A stretch of DNA of 64,000 nucleotides, taken from contig CANMCE010000012.1 of assembly GCA_947496235.1 (NCBI GenBank), positions 1 through 64,000 on the forward strand. The letters run 5' to 3'. This document shows, piece after piece, positions 7,078 through 15,156 of this stretch. How positions within the stretch are numbered: position 1 is the stretch's first letter; each line of letters opens with the position of its first letter. The position numbers and the translations under genes were made by a program. A model generated the notes under the pieces. That model was given only the letters and a program-made list of their open reading frames with translations. It was not told where the DNA came from and made no database searches. Source of the DNA: an uncultured Glaciecola sp. (GTDB lineage: Bacteria > Pseudomonadota > Gammaproteobacteria > Enterobacterales > Alteromonadaceae).

Positions 7078-7650
7078 ATGTCCGAAATAGTTAAAATGTT
7101 ATCTGGCGAGCTTTACAACCCGGCTGATAATGAGTTGGTCGAAATGCGAATAGCAGCAAGGTTGCTGACGGAGCAAATCAATGCCAGTTCAGTTTCGCAA
7201 GTCGATAACCGAATTGAGCTTATAAAGAAGCTATTCGGAACTACTGGTAAAAATATATATATTGAACCTAAATTTAGTTGTGACTACGGATGCAATATCC
7301 ATGTTGGAGATAATTTTTTCGCAAATTTTGACTGCGTTATTTTAGATGTGGCCGAAGTACGATTTGGTGACAATTGTTTTTTAGCACCACAGGTGGGTAT
7401 TTACACAGCGACTCATCCGTTAGATCCAAGCGAAAGAAATTCGGGATTAGAATATGCTAAAGCCGTGATTATTGGTGATAATTGTTGGATCGGTGGCCAT
7501 GCAGTTATCAATCCTGGCGTTACATTAGGGAATAATGTAGTGGTTGCATCCGGTGCCGTTGTTACAAAGAGTTTCTCTGATAATGTGGTTATTGGCGGAA
7601 GCCCTGCAAAAGTGATTAAACATCTTGATTATTATTCGACCAACCACTAA
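7078..7650 (+). CDS. Maltose/galactoside O-acetyltransferase family protein
   Basis: 190 residues, the usual length for the family. The N-terminal Mac helical segment (M-L-S-G-E-L-Y-N-P-A-D) is followed by a left-handed beta-helix of hexapeptide repeats (about 60-185). The active-site His lies in T-A-T-H-P-L-D. I-G-G-H-A-V-I-N-P-G-V-T-L-G and G-G-S-P-A-K-V-I are typical of the acetyl-CoA and trimer surfaces. It transfers acetyl from acetyl-CoA to a sugar hydroxyl; the real substrate cannot be read from sequence. The GNAT gene downstream overlaps its end by 26 bases, so the two are probably co-transcribed. Confidence 0.85.
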   Translation: MSEIVKMLSGELYNPADNELVEMRIAARLLTEQINASSVSQVDNRIELIKKLFGTTGKNIYIEPKFSCDYGCNIHVGDNFFANFDCVILDVAEVRFGDNCFLAPQVGIYTATHPLDPSERNSGLEYAKAVIIGDNCWIGGHAVINPGVTLGNNVVVASGAVVTKSFSDNVVIGGSPAKVIKHLDYYSTNH

Positions 7651-8047
7651 TTTATCTGAATCAGCCTTATTCACTATTACCAACATGCGTGAATACTACG
7701 ACCACTATGGTGTTGAGTGGGATGTAAATACCATTGAAGAGATGATCTCCGGATTGGAGAATTGGGACATTGTGTTGAATGACAAGGTTATAGGGGCCAT
7801 GCGCTTGGCATTTGATGGTCAAGAATGCTATTTGCGTGATTTGCAAATTGACACCTCATTCCAGAATAGAGGCATTGGAGCTGCTGCCTTGAACCAATGC
7901 GAGCGCTTAGCAAAAGAAGCAGGGGCGACCATGTTGAAACTTCGCGTTTTCGTTATTAGTCCGGCAATTCATCTCTACGAACGCTTTGGTTTTTCAATAG
8001 ATAAACAAGAAGACAATTTTTACTACATGATAAAACCCGTACTCTAA
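7625..8047 (+). CDS. GNAT family N-acetyltransferase
   Basis: 140 residues with the GNAT fold. Motif A is R-D-L-Q-I-D-x-x-F-Q-N-R-G-I-G-x-A-A-L, whose Q-x-x-x-G-x-G/A part binds the acetyl-CoA pyrophosphate. A late A-I-H-L-Y-E-R-F-G-F is the usual motif B. The start is taken as TTG at 7625, giving a typical I-I-I-R-P N-terminus and a 26-base overlap with the acetyltransferase upstream. The substrate is unknown. Confidence 0.75.
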   Translation: MIIIRPTTNLSESALFTITNMREYYDHYGVEWDVNTIEEMISGLENWDIVLNDKVIGAMRLAFDGQECYLRDLQIDTSFQNRGIGAAALNQCERLAKEAGATMLKLRVFVISPAIHLYERFGFSIDKQEDNFYYMIKPVL

Positions 8048-8254
8048 CTTTCTCAATATTTTTTACCCTTGAATAACCGTCTTTAACTACTATCGAACAA
8101 CGTATAGTGGGGTAAAATAAACGCAATTCAGAATAGTTAATTATGAAGTAAATCAGGGATCAATCCTGCATGTTTGGTATTTGCCCTCTCATCAATGTGC
8201 CATTGAGGCTAAATAATCGAATTTTTTAAGTATGAAATAAGCTGCATTTGCACC

Positions 8255-8292
8255 TTGCAAAATATCTAATCATTTGATTTAATCAAATGATT
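8255..8292 (+). promoter_or_regulatory. Promoter of the first RND operon with overlapping 25-bp palindrome
   Basis: TTGCAA (8255-8260) is 17 bases from TTTAAT (8278-8283), a plausible sigma-70 promoter. A palindrome AATCATTTGATT-T-AATCAAATGATT fills 8268-8292 and covers the -10 box. The operon's last gene is a TetR-type repressor, and such proteins usually bind palindromes of this size in their own promoter. Operator function is inferred. Confidence 0.6.
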
Positions 8293-8324
8293 GAATTTGG
8301 TGGTATGATCAGTAGAGGTTACAA

Positions 8325-9437
8325 ATGTCTAAGGTAAAAACACTTTTATTAGCCTTGAGTGTTATGGGCTTGCTCGCATGTTCAGAGCCACCCCCGCCAA
8401 AAGCTATAATAAAAACCGTATTTGCGACTAGTCCCGAAACTGCCAATCAAAGTGCCACTAGGACCCTATCTGGGGTTTTGCAGCCTGTTGATCAAAGTGT
8501 ATTGAGCTTTGAAATCCCCGGAGTCATCGATAAAGTTAATGTGAACTTAGGGGATAAATTTAATCAAGGTGATGTGTTAGCTAGCATTGAAGACAAAGTA
8601 ATGCGCTTGAGCGTGCAGCAAAGTGAAGGTCAGTTATCTGAGGCCAAAGCACGACTTACCGAAGCTGAGCTTGATTTTAATCGTAAAAAGCAGTTAGTTG
8701 CATCAGGTGCAGTGTCTAAGGCGGAGGTTGATGTTGCCGAAGCTCGTTTTCAATCCTTGGTTGATCAAGTGAATATTGCACGGACACAGGTGTCAATTGC
8801 AAAAGAAGACTTAGCAGATACACAACTTATCGCGCCGTTTTCAGGCAGTGTTGCTCAGCGTCATGTTGAACCCTCCCAGCAGGTTTCTCCTAGTACAGCA
8901 ATTTTAACTATTCAAGGTTCTGATGCTTTAGAAGTCGCTATCTATGTCCCAGAATCGCTAATCACTAAAATTCATCCAGGTGATCAAGTTTCAGTGCACA
9001 TTGTGAACGATATTCAGTCTAAATCGCTAACAGGTGAAGTTTTTGAACAGGGAAGCCAAGCACAACGCGCCAACGCATTTCCAGTGACCATTAAACTAGA
9101 TGAAACTGAAGATTTACAAGGGATACAGCCAGGGATGTCTGCTGAGGTAACATTCAGTATCAGCGATAACAACATTCCCGCAGATGCCTATAGTTTGCCT
9201 TTATCGGCAATTGGCTCTGGAGAAAATAATAGTCATTACGTATTTGCGATACAAAGTGTTGCTGAAAATAGTAAGTTAGTGCAAGTACCGATTAAAGTAC
9301 AATCTTTCAAAAAAGACAAAGTGATTTTTACTACCAATCATTCATTGGATGTTGTTGTGTTAAATGGCGTAGATTTTTTGCGTGACGGGCAGCAGATTAA
9401 AGTGGCCGATCATTTTCCTCAAATGATTAACCAATAA
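8325..9437 (+). CDS. RND efflux periplasmic membrane-fusion lipoprotein
   Basis: 370 residues. The signal peptide ends in a lipobox LLAC with Cys19, so this is a lipoprotein. The HlyD/AcrA layout follows: barrel-sandwich (lipoyl-like) halves around 50-90 and 165-200 (with L-I-A-P-F-S-G-S-V), an alpha-helical hairpin (about 95-155), then beta-barrel and membrane-proximal domains. It would bridge the inner-membrane pump to an outer-membrane TolC-like channel, which is not encoded here. It is the first gene of a three-gene operon, 12 bases before the pump gene, downstream of a palindrome-containing promoter. Confidence 0.93.
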   Translation: MSKVKTLLLALSVMGLLACSEPPPPKAIIKTVFATSPETANQSATRTLSGVLQPVDQSVLSFEIPGVIDKVNVNLGDKFNQGDVLASIEDKVMRLSVQQSEGQLSEAKARLTEAELDFNRKKQLVASGAVSKAEVDVAEARFQSLVDQVNIARTQVSIAKEDLADTQLIAPFSGSVAQRHVEPSQQVSPSTAILTIQGSDALEVAIYVPESLITKIHPGDQVSVHIVNDIQSKSLTGEVFEQGSQAQRANAFPVTIKLDETEDLQGIQPGMSAEVTFSISDNNIPADAYSLPLSAIGSGENNSHYVFAIQSVAENSKLVQVPIKVQSFKKDKVIFTTNHSLDVVVLNGVDFLRDGQQIKVADHFPQMINQ

Positions 9438-9449
9438 GGCACTTGTAAC

Positions 9450-12400
9450 ATGAATATCTCGCAACTAAGTCTGACCTACAATAGGTTGATGTTAGCGGTA
9501 GTTTTGTCGTTAATGGTATTCGGCTTTTTCAGTTATTTTAACTTGCCGGCCCAAGAAGATCCTAAAGTGACTATTCGTGAAGCCGTTGTCACCACTGAAT
9601 TAGAGGGTTTCCCAGCTGAGCGGGTAGAGCTCTTGATCACCAAAACCCTTGAAGAAGCGATTCAAACCTTGCCCGAAGTTAAGGAAATTCGTTCGGTTTC
9701 GCTTGTTGGTCAATCGATTATTCATATTCGCATAGAAGATAGATACACAGAACTTGACCAGATTTGGGACGATATGCGCCAAGCTATTGATTTGGTGATT
9801 AATGAACTTCCTGATGGTACTAGTACGCCTAGAGTGAATGATAATTTTGGTGATGTGGCTGTTCTCACCGTTGCCATGTTGGTAGATGAAGGGATTACTT
9901 GGGGACAGCGGCTAGACATGGCACAACATATTCGTGATTTTATGTTTACTGTGCCAGGTACTAAAGTCGTGGATATTTTAGGTGTACAGCCAGAGCAAGT
10001 AGTCATTGAAATGACCAATGCAAAACTTGCGCAATTGGGTGTTTCTCCCAACCTGATTATTCAAGCATTGCAACAACAGAATATTATTAGGCCGGGCGGC
10101 ACGTTGGATGTAAACGGTACAAACCTTACACTGCAACCTACTGGTAACTATCAATCTATTCAAGATGTTGCCGATACGTTAATTTCTGTTCCGGGATTGG
10201 AACAATCGATCCAATTGAAGGATATTGCAAATGTCAGCCGTCAGGTTGTAGATCCGCCTGTACGTACCGCCTACTACATGGGTAAACCAGCGGTTGTTTT
10301 CGCTATTGCTAAAGATGACGAAACCGACGTGCTTACCTTTTCTCCCATGATGGAAGAACTCATTGGAGAATTACAACAATCCATTCCAGCCGGATTCTAT
10401 TTAGAAACTATCACCCGTCAAGCGGACGTGGTTGAAAATGCGGTAAATGGTGTAAGCCTAAGTGTAATTCAGACGTTGAGCATAGTATCGGCAGTGGTTA
10501 TCTTGTTTCTAGGGTTGAGAACAGGTGTCATTGTGGGGTCAATCGTACCATCGGTGATTCTGATTACCATTGCCATCATGGCATTTAGCGGCTTGGCGTT
10601 AGAGCGGATGTCACTTGCTACCTTGATCATTGCCTTAGGGGTGCTGGTGGACAATGGTATAGTGGTCGCAGAAGATTTTAAACGTCGTTTAGAAGAGGGA
10701 GAATCACGAGAACAAGCAGTTGTTGACGCAGGAAAAACACTGGCAATTCCACTGTTAACGTCATCTTTAACCACTATTTTGGTGTTCTTGCCGCTGATGT
10801 TGGCAGAAAGTGCTTCTGGCGAATATACTCGGTCTGTGTCGTTGGTGATTTTAATTTCTTTAATGGTGTCTTGGTTTTTATCTTTGTCTCTCACGCCATT
10901 TTTGTGCTTCCATTTTGTGAAGTTAAAGCCGGTGGAAAAGCAGGGAAAAATAAGGCAAAAAATAAATCAGTTTTTCGAGCATTTGAATCCCACCTATGAA
11001 AAAGCATTGCGCCATGTTTTGACTCATCGAAAATTGTTTATGCTTAGCATGTTGTTATTGTTCCTGCTTGGTGGGTTCGGTATGAGTAAAGTGCCGGTCA
11101 AATTTTTCCCAGATTCAGACCGAGCACAGGTTCTCATTTATTTAGACTTGCCTGCTGGCAGCTCAATGCGAGAAACCAATGCATTATTAGATGAAATTCT
11201 GCTTAAGCTGAATGATAAATCTGAGTTTCCTTACATAGATAAACACGTAGCCTATGGGGGCTTTGGAGGCCCTCGTTTTGTTCTATCATTAACGCCTATC
11301 GATAATGAACCCCATAAAGCCTTTTTTATGTTGGATGTGGGCAAGCGTCAAAATGCAGAGCCGACCATAGATAGTCTGCGCCAGATGTTTGCAGATTCTT
11401 TTCCACAAGCCAACGCTAAAGTTACTAAGATGTTTTTAGGACCCTCTGATTCCAGCAAAATTGACATTCAAATTAAAGGCCCTGATGCAGAGTTTATTTA
11501 TCAAAAAGCCCATGAAATTGAATCTGTTTTGCGAGATTTGGACGGTACTTATGATATTCGTAATGATTGGGAAAACCGAGTTACCCAAATTCGCATTAAT
11601 GTAAATCAACAGCAGGCAAGGCGCGCTGGCGTGAGTTCTCACGATATCGCTCAATCTCTGCAAAGTTATTTCAGTGGACTCGTGGTGACCGAGTTTAGGG
11701 AAGGAGATGATATTTTACCCATAGTCATTCGAGCTCCTGAGGATGAACGCTTTAGTATGGATCGCTTGGAAACTGTAACCGTTTATTCTACGGGATTAGA
11801 GCGAAATATTCCGCTAATGCAAGTGGCAACCTTGGAATTTGAAACCGGTTTTGCACGCATTGCACGAGAAAACTTATTTAGAACCATAACCGTTGAAGCT
11901 AAGAATAGCTTGATGAATGCAGAAGATATGGTTCCTTTACTTGCCGCGCCTTTAGACAACATAAGACAATCTTTACCTTATGGATACAGCATTGAATATG
12001 ACGGCGTAATCGAAGATTCCAAAGACTCTCAAGCGTCGTTAAATAAAAATTTACCTTTGTGCATGGCAATAATTTTGGTGTTGTTAATTGGACAATTTAA
12101 GTCTTTCCGACGCACCTTTATTATTATTACCACGATTCCGTTGATTATTATCGGTGCGGCATTTGGATTACTCGTGCTGCAAGGTGACTTTGGTTTTATG
12201 GTAATTCTTGGATTGTATGCCTTGGCTGGCATTATTGTGAATAACGCCATAGTACTGATCGATAGGATCGATATTGAAATGAATGAACTTACCGACCAAA
12301 GTGACCCAGACGCTCAATTTAAAGCATTGGTGAGTGCCTGTGTCTTGCGACTTAGACCCATAATAATGTCAACCAGTACCACCATTTTAGGCTTGTTACC

Positions 12401-12539
12401 TCTGATAATTGGTCAAGATGCATTGTTCTATGCCATGTCAGGCGCAATCGCTTTTGGATTGGCAGTCGGTACCTTATTAACCTTAGGCGTGGTGCCAGTG
12501 CTTTACGCCATGATGTTTAAAATTAACAAGGCACAGTGA
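9450..12539 (+). CDS. RND efflux pump, inner-membrane permease
   Basis: 1029 residues, the normal size for the AcrB/HAE1-type family. One N-terminal helix, a large periplasmic porter domain, a block of helices (about 335-480), a second helix near 530, another periplasmic loop and a final helix block (about 865-1020). The fourth helix carries G-V-L-V-D-N-G-I-V-V-A-E-D: one acidic proton-relay Asp is present, while the second Asp of AcrB is Asn here, as in a subset of HAE1-like pumps. Expected to be a proton-driven exporter; substrates are not predictable. It is tightly linked to the fusion protein upstream and the regulator downstream (1-base gap). Confidence 0.94.
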   Translation: MNISQLSLTYNRLMLAVVLSLMVFGFFSYFNLPAQEDPKVTIREAVVTTELEGFPAERVELLITKTLEEAIQTLPEVKEIRSVSLVGQSIIHIRIEDRYTELDQIWDDMRQAIDLVINELPDGTSTPRVNDNFGDVAVLTVAMLVDEGITWGQRLDMAQHIRDFMFTVPGTKVVDILGVQPEQVVIEMTNAKLAQLGVSPNLIIQALQQQNIIRPGGTLDVNGTNLTLQPTGNYQSIQDVADTLISVPGLEQSIQLKDIANVSRQVVDPPVRTAYYMGKPAVVFAIAKDDETDVLTFSPMMEELIGELQQSIPAGFYLETITRQADVVENAVNGVSLSVIQTLSIVSAVVILFLGLRTGVIVGSIVPSVILITIAIMAFSGLALERMSLATLIIALGVLVDNGIVVAEDFKRRLEEGESREQAVVDAGKTLAIPLLTSSLTTILVFLPLMLAESASGEYTRSVSLVILISLMVSWFLSLSLTPFLCFHFVKLKPVEKQGKIRQKINQFFEHLNPTYEKALRHVLTHRKLFMLSMLLLFLLGGFGMSKVPVKFFPDSDRAQVLIYLDLPAGSSMRETNALLDEILLKLNDKSEFPYIDKHVAYGGFGGPRFVLSLTPIDNEPHKAFFMLDVGKRQNAEPTIDSLRQMFADSFPQANAKVTKMFLGPSDSSKIDIQIKGPDAEFIYQKAHEIESVLRDLDGTYDIRNDWENRVTQIRINVNQQQARRAGVSSHDIAQSLQSYFSGLVVTEFREGDDILPIVIRAPEDERFSMDRLETVTVYSTGLERNIPLMQVATLEFETGFARIARENLFRTITVEAKNSLMNAEDMVPLLAAPLDNIRQSLPYGYSIEYDGVIEDSKDSQASLNKNLPLCMAIILVLLIGQFKSFRRTFIIITTIPLIIIGAAFGLLVLQGDFGFMVILGLYALAGIIVNNAIVLIDRIDIEMNELTDQSDPDAQFKALVSACVLRLRPIIMSTSTTILGLLPLIIGQDALFYAMSGAIAFGLAVGTLLTLGVVPVLYAMMFKINKAQ

Positions 12540-12540
12540 A

Positions 12541-13215
12541 ATGACGGAAACAGTAACCAGTCAGGATATTTTAGAGAGTCAAACAGCGCTATCATTAATC
12601 GAAGCGGGCATTGATCAATTTGGGTTATTTGGACTTAAAGCTACCACCAGAAGTATTGCCGAGCAAGCGAAGGCGAATATTGCTGCGATTCCTTATTATT
12701 TTCGCAATAAAAACGGGCTTTATAATGCTTGTATGCACTTCATTGTTGATGCTATTTGGCGAAAATTAGGTAAAAATATCAGTCAATTGATGACCGATGT
12801 GAAATCCTTAAGTGCACATGATGCTAAGCAGGCTTACCTGAGTATTATGGATGCGTTTTGTCAGTTTTTTCTGCAAGATCCCAATACTGCGAGATGGGCG
12901 CAATTGATTATGCGAGAGCATGCAGCGCCAACCCAAGCCTATGAGATCTTTTATTCTCGTTATTACGTTAAAATTCAAGCATTAAATAGTCAATTAATTG
13001 CAAAATGTTTGAATCAACACCCTGAAGATAAATCTGTGGTGGTTATGTGTCATGCGCTTTTCGGACAAGCCTTGGGTTTTTTAATCGCTAAAGAAACTTT
13101 ATTAAGAGCCATACGAGAAGACGTAATGTCAACGGAGGTTTCAGAATTGATCCGTAACACAATTAAGTCGAACCTAAATGCCATATTGACTCAAAAGATA
13201 TCCCAAGATAATTAA
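12541..13215 (+). CDS. TetR/AcrR family regulator of the RND operon
   Basis: 224 residues. The N-terminal TetR helix-turn-helix (about 15-65) includes F-G-L-F-G-L-K-A-T-T-x-x-x-I-A-E-Q-A and Y-Y-F-R-N-K-N-G-L-Y. The C-terminal ligand domain resembles the DUF1956 (CecR/YbiH) type. It starts one base after the pump stop codon, so it is translated with the operon. The simplest reading is autorepression through the palindrome at 8268-8292, relieved by a pump substrate. Confidence 0.88.
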   Translation: MTETVTSQDILESQTALSLIEAGIDQFGLFGLKATTRSIAEQAKANIAAIPYYFRNKNGLYNACMHFIVDAIWRKLGKNISQLMTDVKSLSAHDAKQAYLSIMDAFCQFFLQDPNTARWAQLIMREHAAPTQAYEIFYSRYYVKIQALNSQLIAKCLNQHPEDKSVVVMCHALFGQALGFLIAKETLLRAIREDVMSTEVSELIRNTIKSNLNAILTQKISQDN

Positions 13216-13233
13216 CGCACTAAAGTGCTTTTA
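13216..13233 (+). terminator. Weak hairpin after the RND operon
   Basis: GCAC-TAAA-GTGC followed by TTTTA directly after the regulator's stop codon. The stem is short, so this is a weak candidate for an intrinsic terminator. Confidence 0.35.
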
Positions 13234-13289
13234 TGTGGTCTCACAGGAGTGGCTTTTGATATTATTGGCGAAACAGGGAGTAGGGTACA

Positions 13290-13865
13290 TTGGAGACAAA
13301 CTTATCAACTAAGCAAAAGCTAAAGATTACTGGCTTCAGCTTGCTGTTTTTTTCAATCTTTGAAGTTTTAGGCTTTTTCAGTACTCAGCTCATTTATGCA
13401 TTGGCGCTTTATCCAAGGGAAGTGCATGGCATGACAGGCATTTTAACCTCGGTTTTTGTGCATAAAGATCTGCACCATTTTGCGACTAATATGCTGACCT
13501 TTGCTATCTTAAACTTTTTATTGCTAGGCGAAGGGTTTAAGCGATACTCCATCATCATGCTCGGTGTTGTATTTGGCACTGGACTACTCGTGTGGTTTTT
13601 CGCGCGCTCAGGTGCGCATGTGGGAGCAAGTGGCGTAATCTATGGCTTATTTGGTTATTTGGTGGTGCATGGGTTCGTCAGTCGCCGATGGGATGCCTTT
13701 TTTATATCCTGTCTCCTTATTTTCATCTATGGTGGTTTGTTTTGGGGCGTGTTGCCTGTTGCAGGTTTTATTTCTTGGGAATCCCACTTATTTGGTTTAA
13801 TAATAGGCGTATTGCTTGCGTGGCAATTTCGCGCGAAGTCTAGCCATACACCGCTTCCAAGATAG
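13290..13865 (+). CDS. Rhomboid-family intramembrane serine protease
   Basis: 191 residues with about six hydrophobic segments, the minimal bacterial rhomboid core. The catalytic Ser is in G-A-S-G-V-I-Y-G (S114) and the catalytic His in S-W-E-S-H-L-F-G (H166). H-K-D-L-H-H-F-x-x-N-M matches the conserved helix-2 motif. The start is a TTG at 13290 after a GGGAGTAGGG stretch; no in-frame ATG occurs before the first helix. Rhomboids cut single-span membrane proteins within the bilayer; the substrate is not evident. The last 26 bases overlap the convergent cheB gene. Confidence 0.85.
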   Translation: METNLSTKQKLKITGFSLLFFSIFEVLGFFSTQLIYALALYPREVHGMTGILTSVFVHKDLHHFATNMLTFAILNFLLLGEGFKRYSIIMLGVVFGTGLLVWFFARSGAHVGASGVIYGLFGYLVVHGFVSRRWDAFFISCLLIFIYGGLFWGVLPVAGFISWESHLFGLIIGVLLAWQFRAKSSHTPLPR

Positions 13866-14913
13866 CATGGGCAATTTTAAAATTAGCCAGTACTTGATCT
13901 GCACCACCTTTGGCAACTAGTTCTCTCGGCATACCATAAACTACAGCTGTTTCTTTTGATTCTGCAATAGTTTTAGCGCCTTTTTTATTGGCTTTTGCCA
14001 TTGCTTCCGCACCATCATTTCCCATCCCTGTTAATTGAACACACATCAACCTTGAGCAATTAACTTGCTCTGCAGCAGAGTCTACAAGATGTTCAATGCT
14101 GGGATGCCAAATATGACCGCTAACTTTACCTATGCTAGCAGCGTAAAGTGTAGCGCCTCTTTTTCTGATCTCAATATCAGCATCACCTTTGGCAATATAT
14201 ACGTTACCGGGTTGCAGATGGCTTTCACTGGTGACTTCTGATACTGACATCGCGCAAGCACCATTAAGACGATTAGCAAACACCGAAGTGAAGCGTTCAG
14301 GCATATGTTGTGCAATGACTATGGGAACGGCAAAGTCCGCAGGTAGGGAACTGATAATCTCTTGAATGGTTCCAGGACCGCCTGTTGATACTCCCATAAC
14401 AATAAGATCGAGTTTCGTGTTACGACCTCGAGATATGTGTTGAATGGAATTAGCTTTGGCTTGATAAATTGATTTTTGTTGACTGCGCTCGAATTTTTCT
14501 CTGAAACTAACTCGTTTGGCAACCCGCATCTTAGCGGCATTTCGAACCTTTTGAACAATCATGTTGATCGCTTCAGGTTTAAAAATTGAAATTGCGCCGC
14601 TCGGCTTAGGAATGTAATCAACCGCGCCGTATTCTAAGGCTTCAAAACTGGCTTTTGCGCCTTTTTCTGTTAATGATGAAATCATCACAACAGGAACTGG
14701 CATATCTTTCATTATTTGTTTTAAACAGGTCAGCCCATCCATCACTGGCATATTGATGTCCAGTGTGACTACATTGGGTTTAAACTCTGCAATTTTATCT
14801 AGGCAGTGTTTGCCGTCATTGGCAAAATCAACTATGAATCCCGCGTCAGTTAAAACAGTCGATAACTGTTTTCGCATAAGCGCAGAATCATCACAGATGA
14901 GTACCTTTGTCAT
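13840..14913 (-). CDS. cheB: CheB-type protein-glutamate methylesterase response regulator
   Basis: 357 residues. The N-terminal receiver domain (about 1-120) has D8-D9, the phosphorylation site D52 in V-T-L-D-I-N-M-P, and K in I-P-K-P. The C-terminal CheB esterase has the triad Ser in G-V-S-T-G-G-P, His in A-Q-H-M-P, and Asp in G-M-G-N-D-G-A-E-A-M. It removes methyl groups from (and deamidates) chemoreceptors. No cheA, cheR or receptor gene is in the window, so this copy is stand-alone and may serve an accessory chemosensory or surface-sensing pathway. A small palindrome (CGATG-CATA-CATCG) lies just upstream of the start. Confidence 0.9.
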   Translation of the reverse strand: MTKVLICDDSALMRKQLSTVLTDAGFIVDFANDGKHCLDKIAEFKPNVVTLDINMPVMDGLTCLKQIMKDMPVPVVMISSLTEKGAKASFEALEYGAVDYIPKPSGAISIFKPEAINMIVQKVRNAAKMRVAKRVSFREKFERSQQKSIYQAKANSIQHISRGRNTKLDLIVMGVSTGGPGTIQEIISSLPADFAVPIVIAQHMPERFTSVFANRLNGACAMSVSEVTSESHLQPGNVYIAKGDADIEIRKRGATLYAASIGKVSGHIWHPSIEHLVDSAAEQVNCSRLMCVQLTGMGNDGAEAMAKANKKGAKTIAESKETAVVYGMPRELVAKGGADQVLANFKIAHAILEAVYG

Positions 14914-15098
14914 TGGTTATATTCCTTTTTACCGATGCATACATCGACGATTAAAAAAGCTGTATACAAGAACTAAAATAGGAGAGGTTTTTAATAGGTG
15001 TTTTTTCTCGGTATTCATACACAGGTTATTGCACATTCCTTAAGTAGGTTATCTACAAAAATGGGAATTTGTTTAATAAAAGTCGTAAGAAAATGAAT

Positions 15099-15142
15099 AA
15101 TGAACTACGGCTCCATTATTAACAATGGAGCCGTAGTTCATT
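15099..15142 (-). terminator. Strong perfect-stem terminator after the second RND operon
   Basis: A 19-bp perfect stem with a 6-base loop (ATTAAC): TGAACTACGGCTCCATT (15101-15117) pairs with 15124-15140, extended by two A-T pairs. On the minus strand it lies 15 bases after the pump stop codon and is followed by a T-rich run. It also separates this operon from the cheB promoter region. Confidence 0.85.
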
Positions 15143-15156
15143 TTTGGGGGAGAGGT

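Noticed and set aside
10469-10894. 141-codon frame antisense to the first RND pump
   Set aside because: Composition is the complement of membrane-helix codons. The pump frame is clearly the real one.
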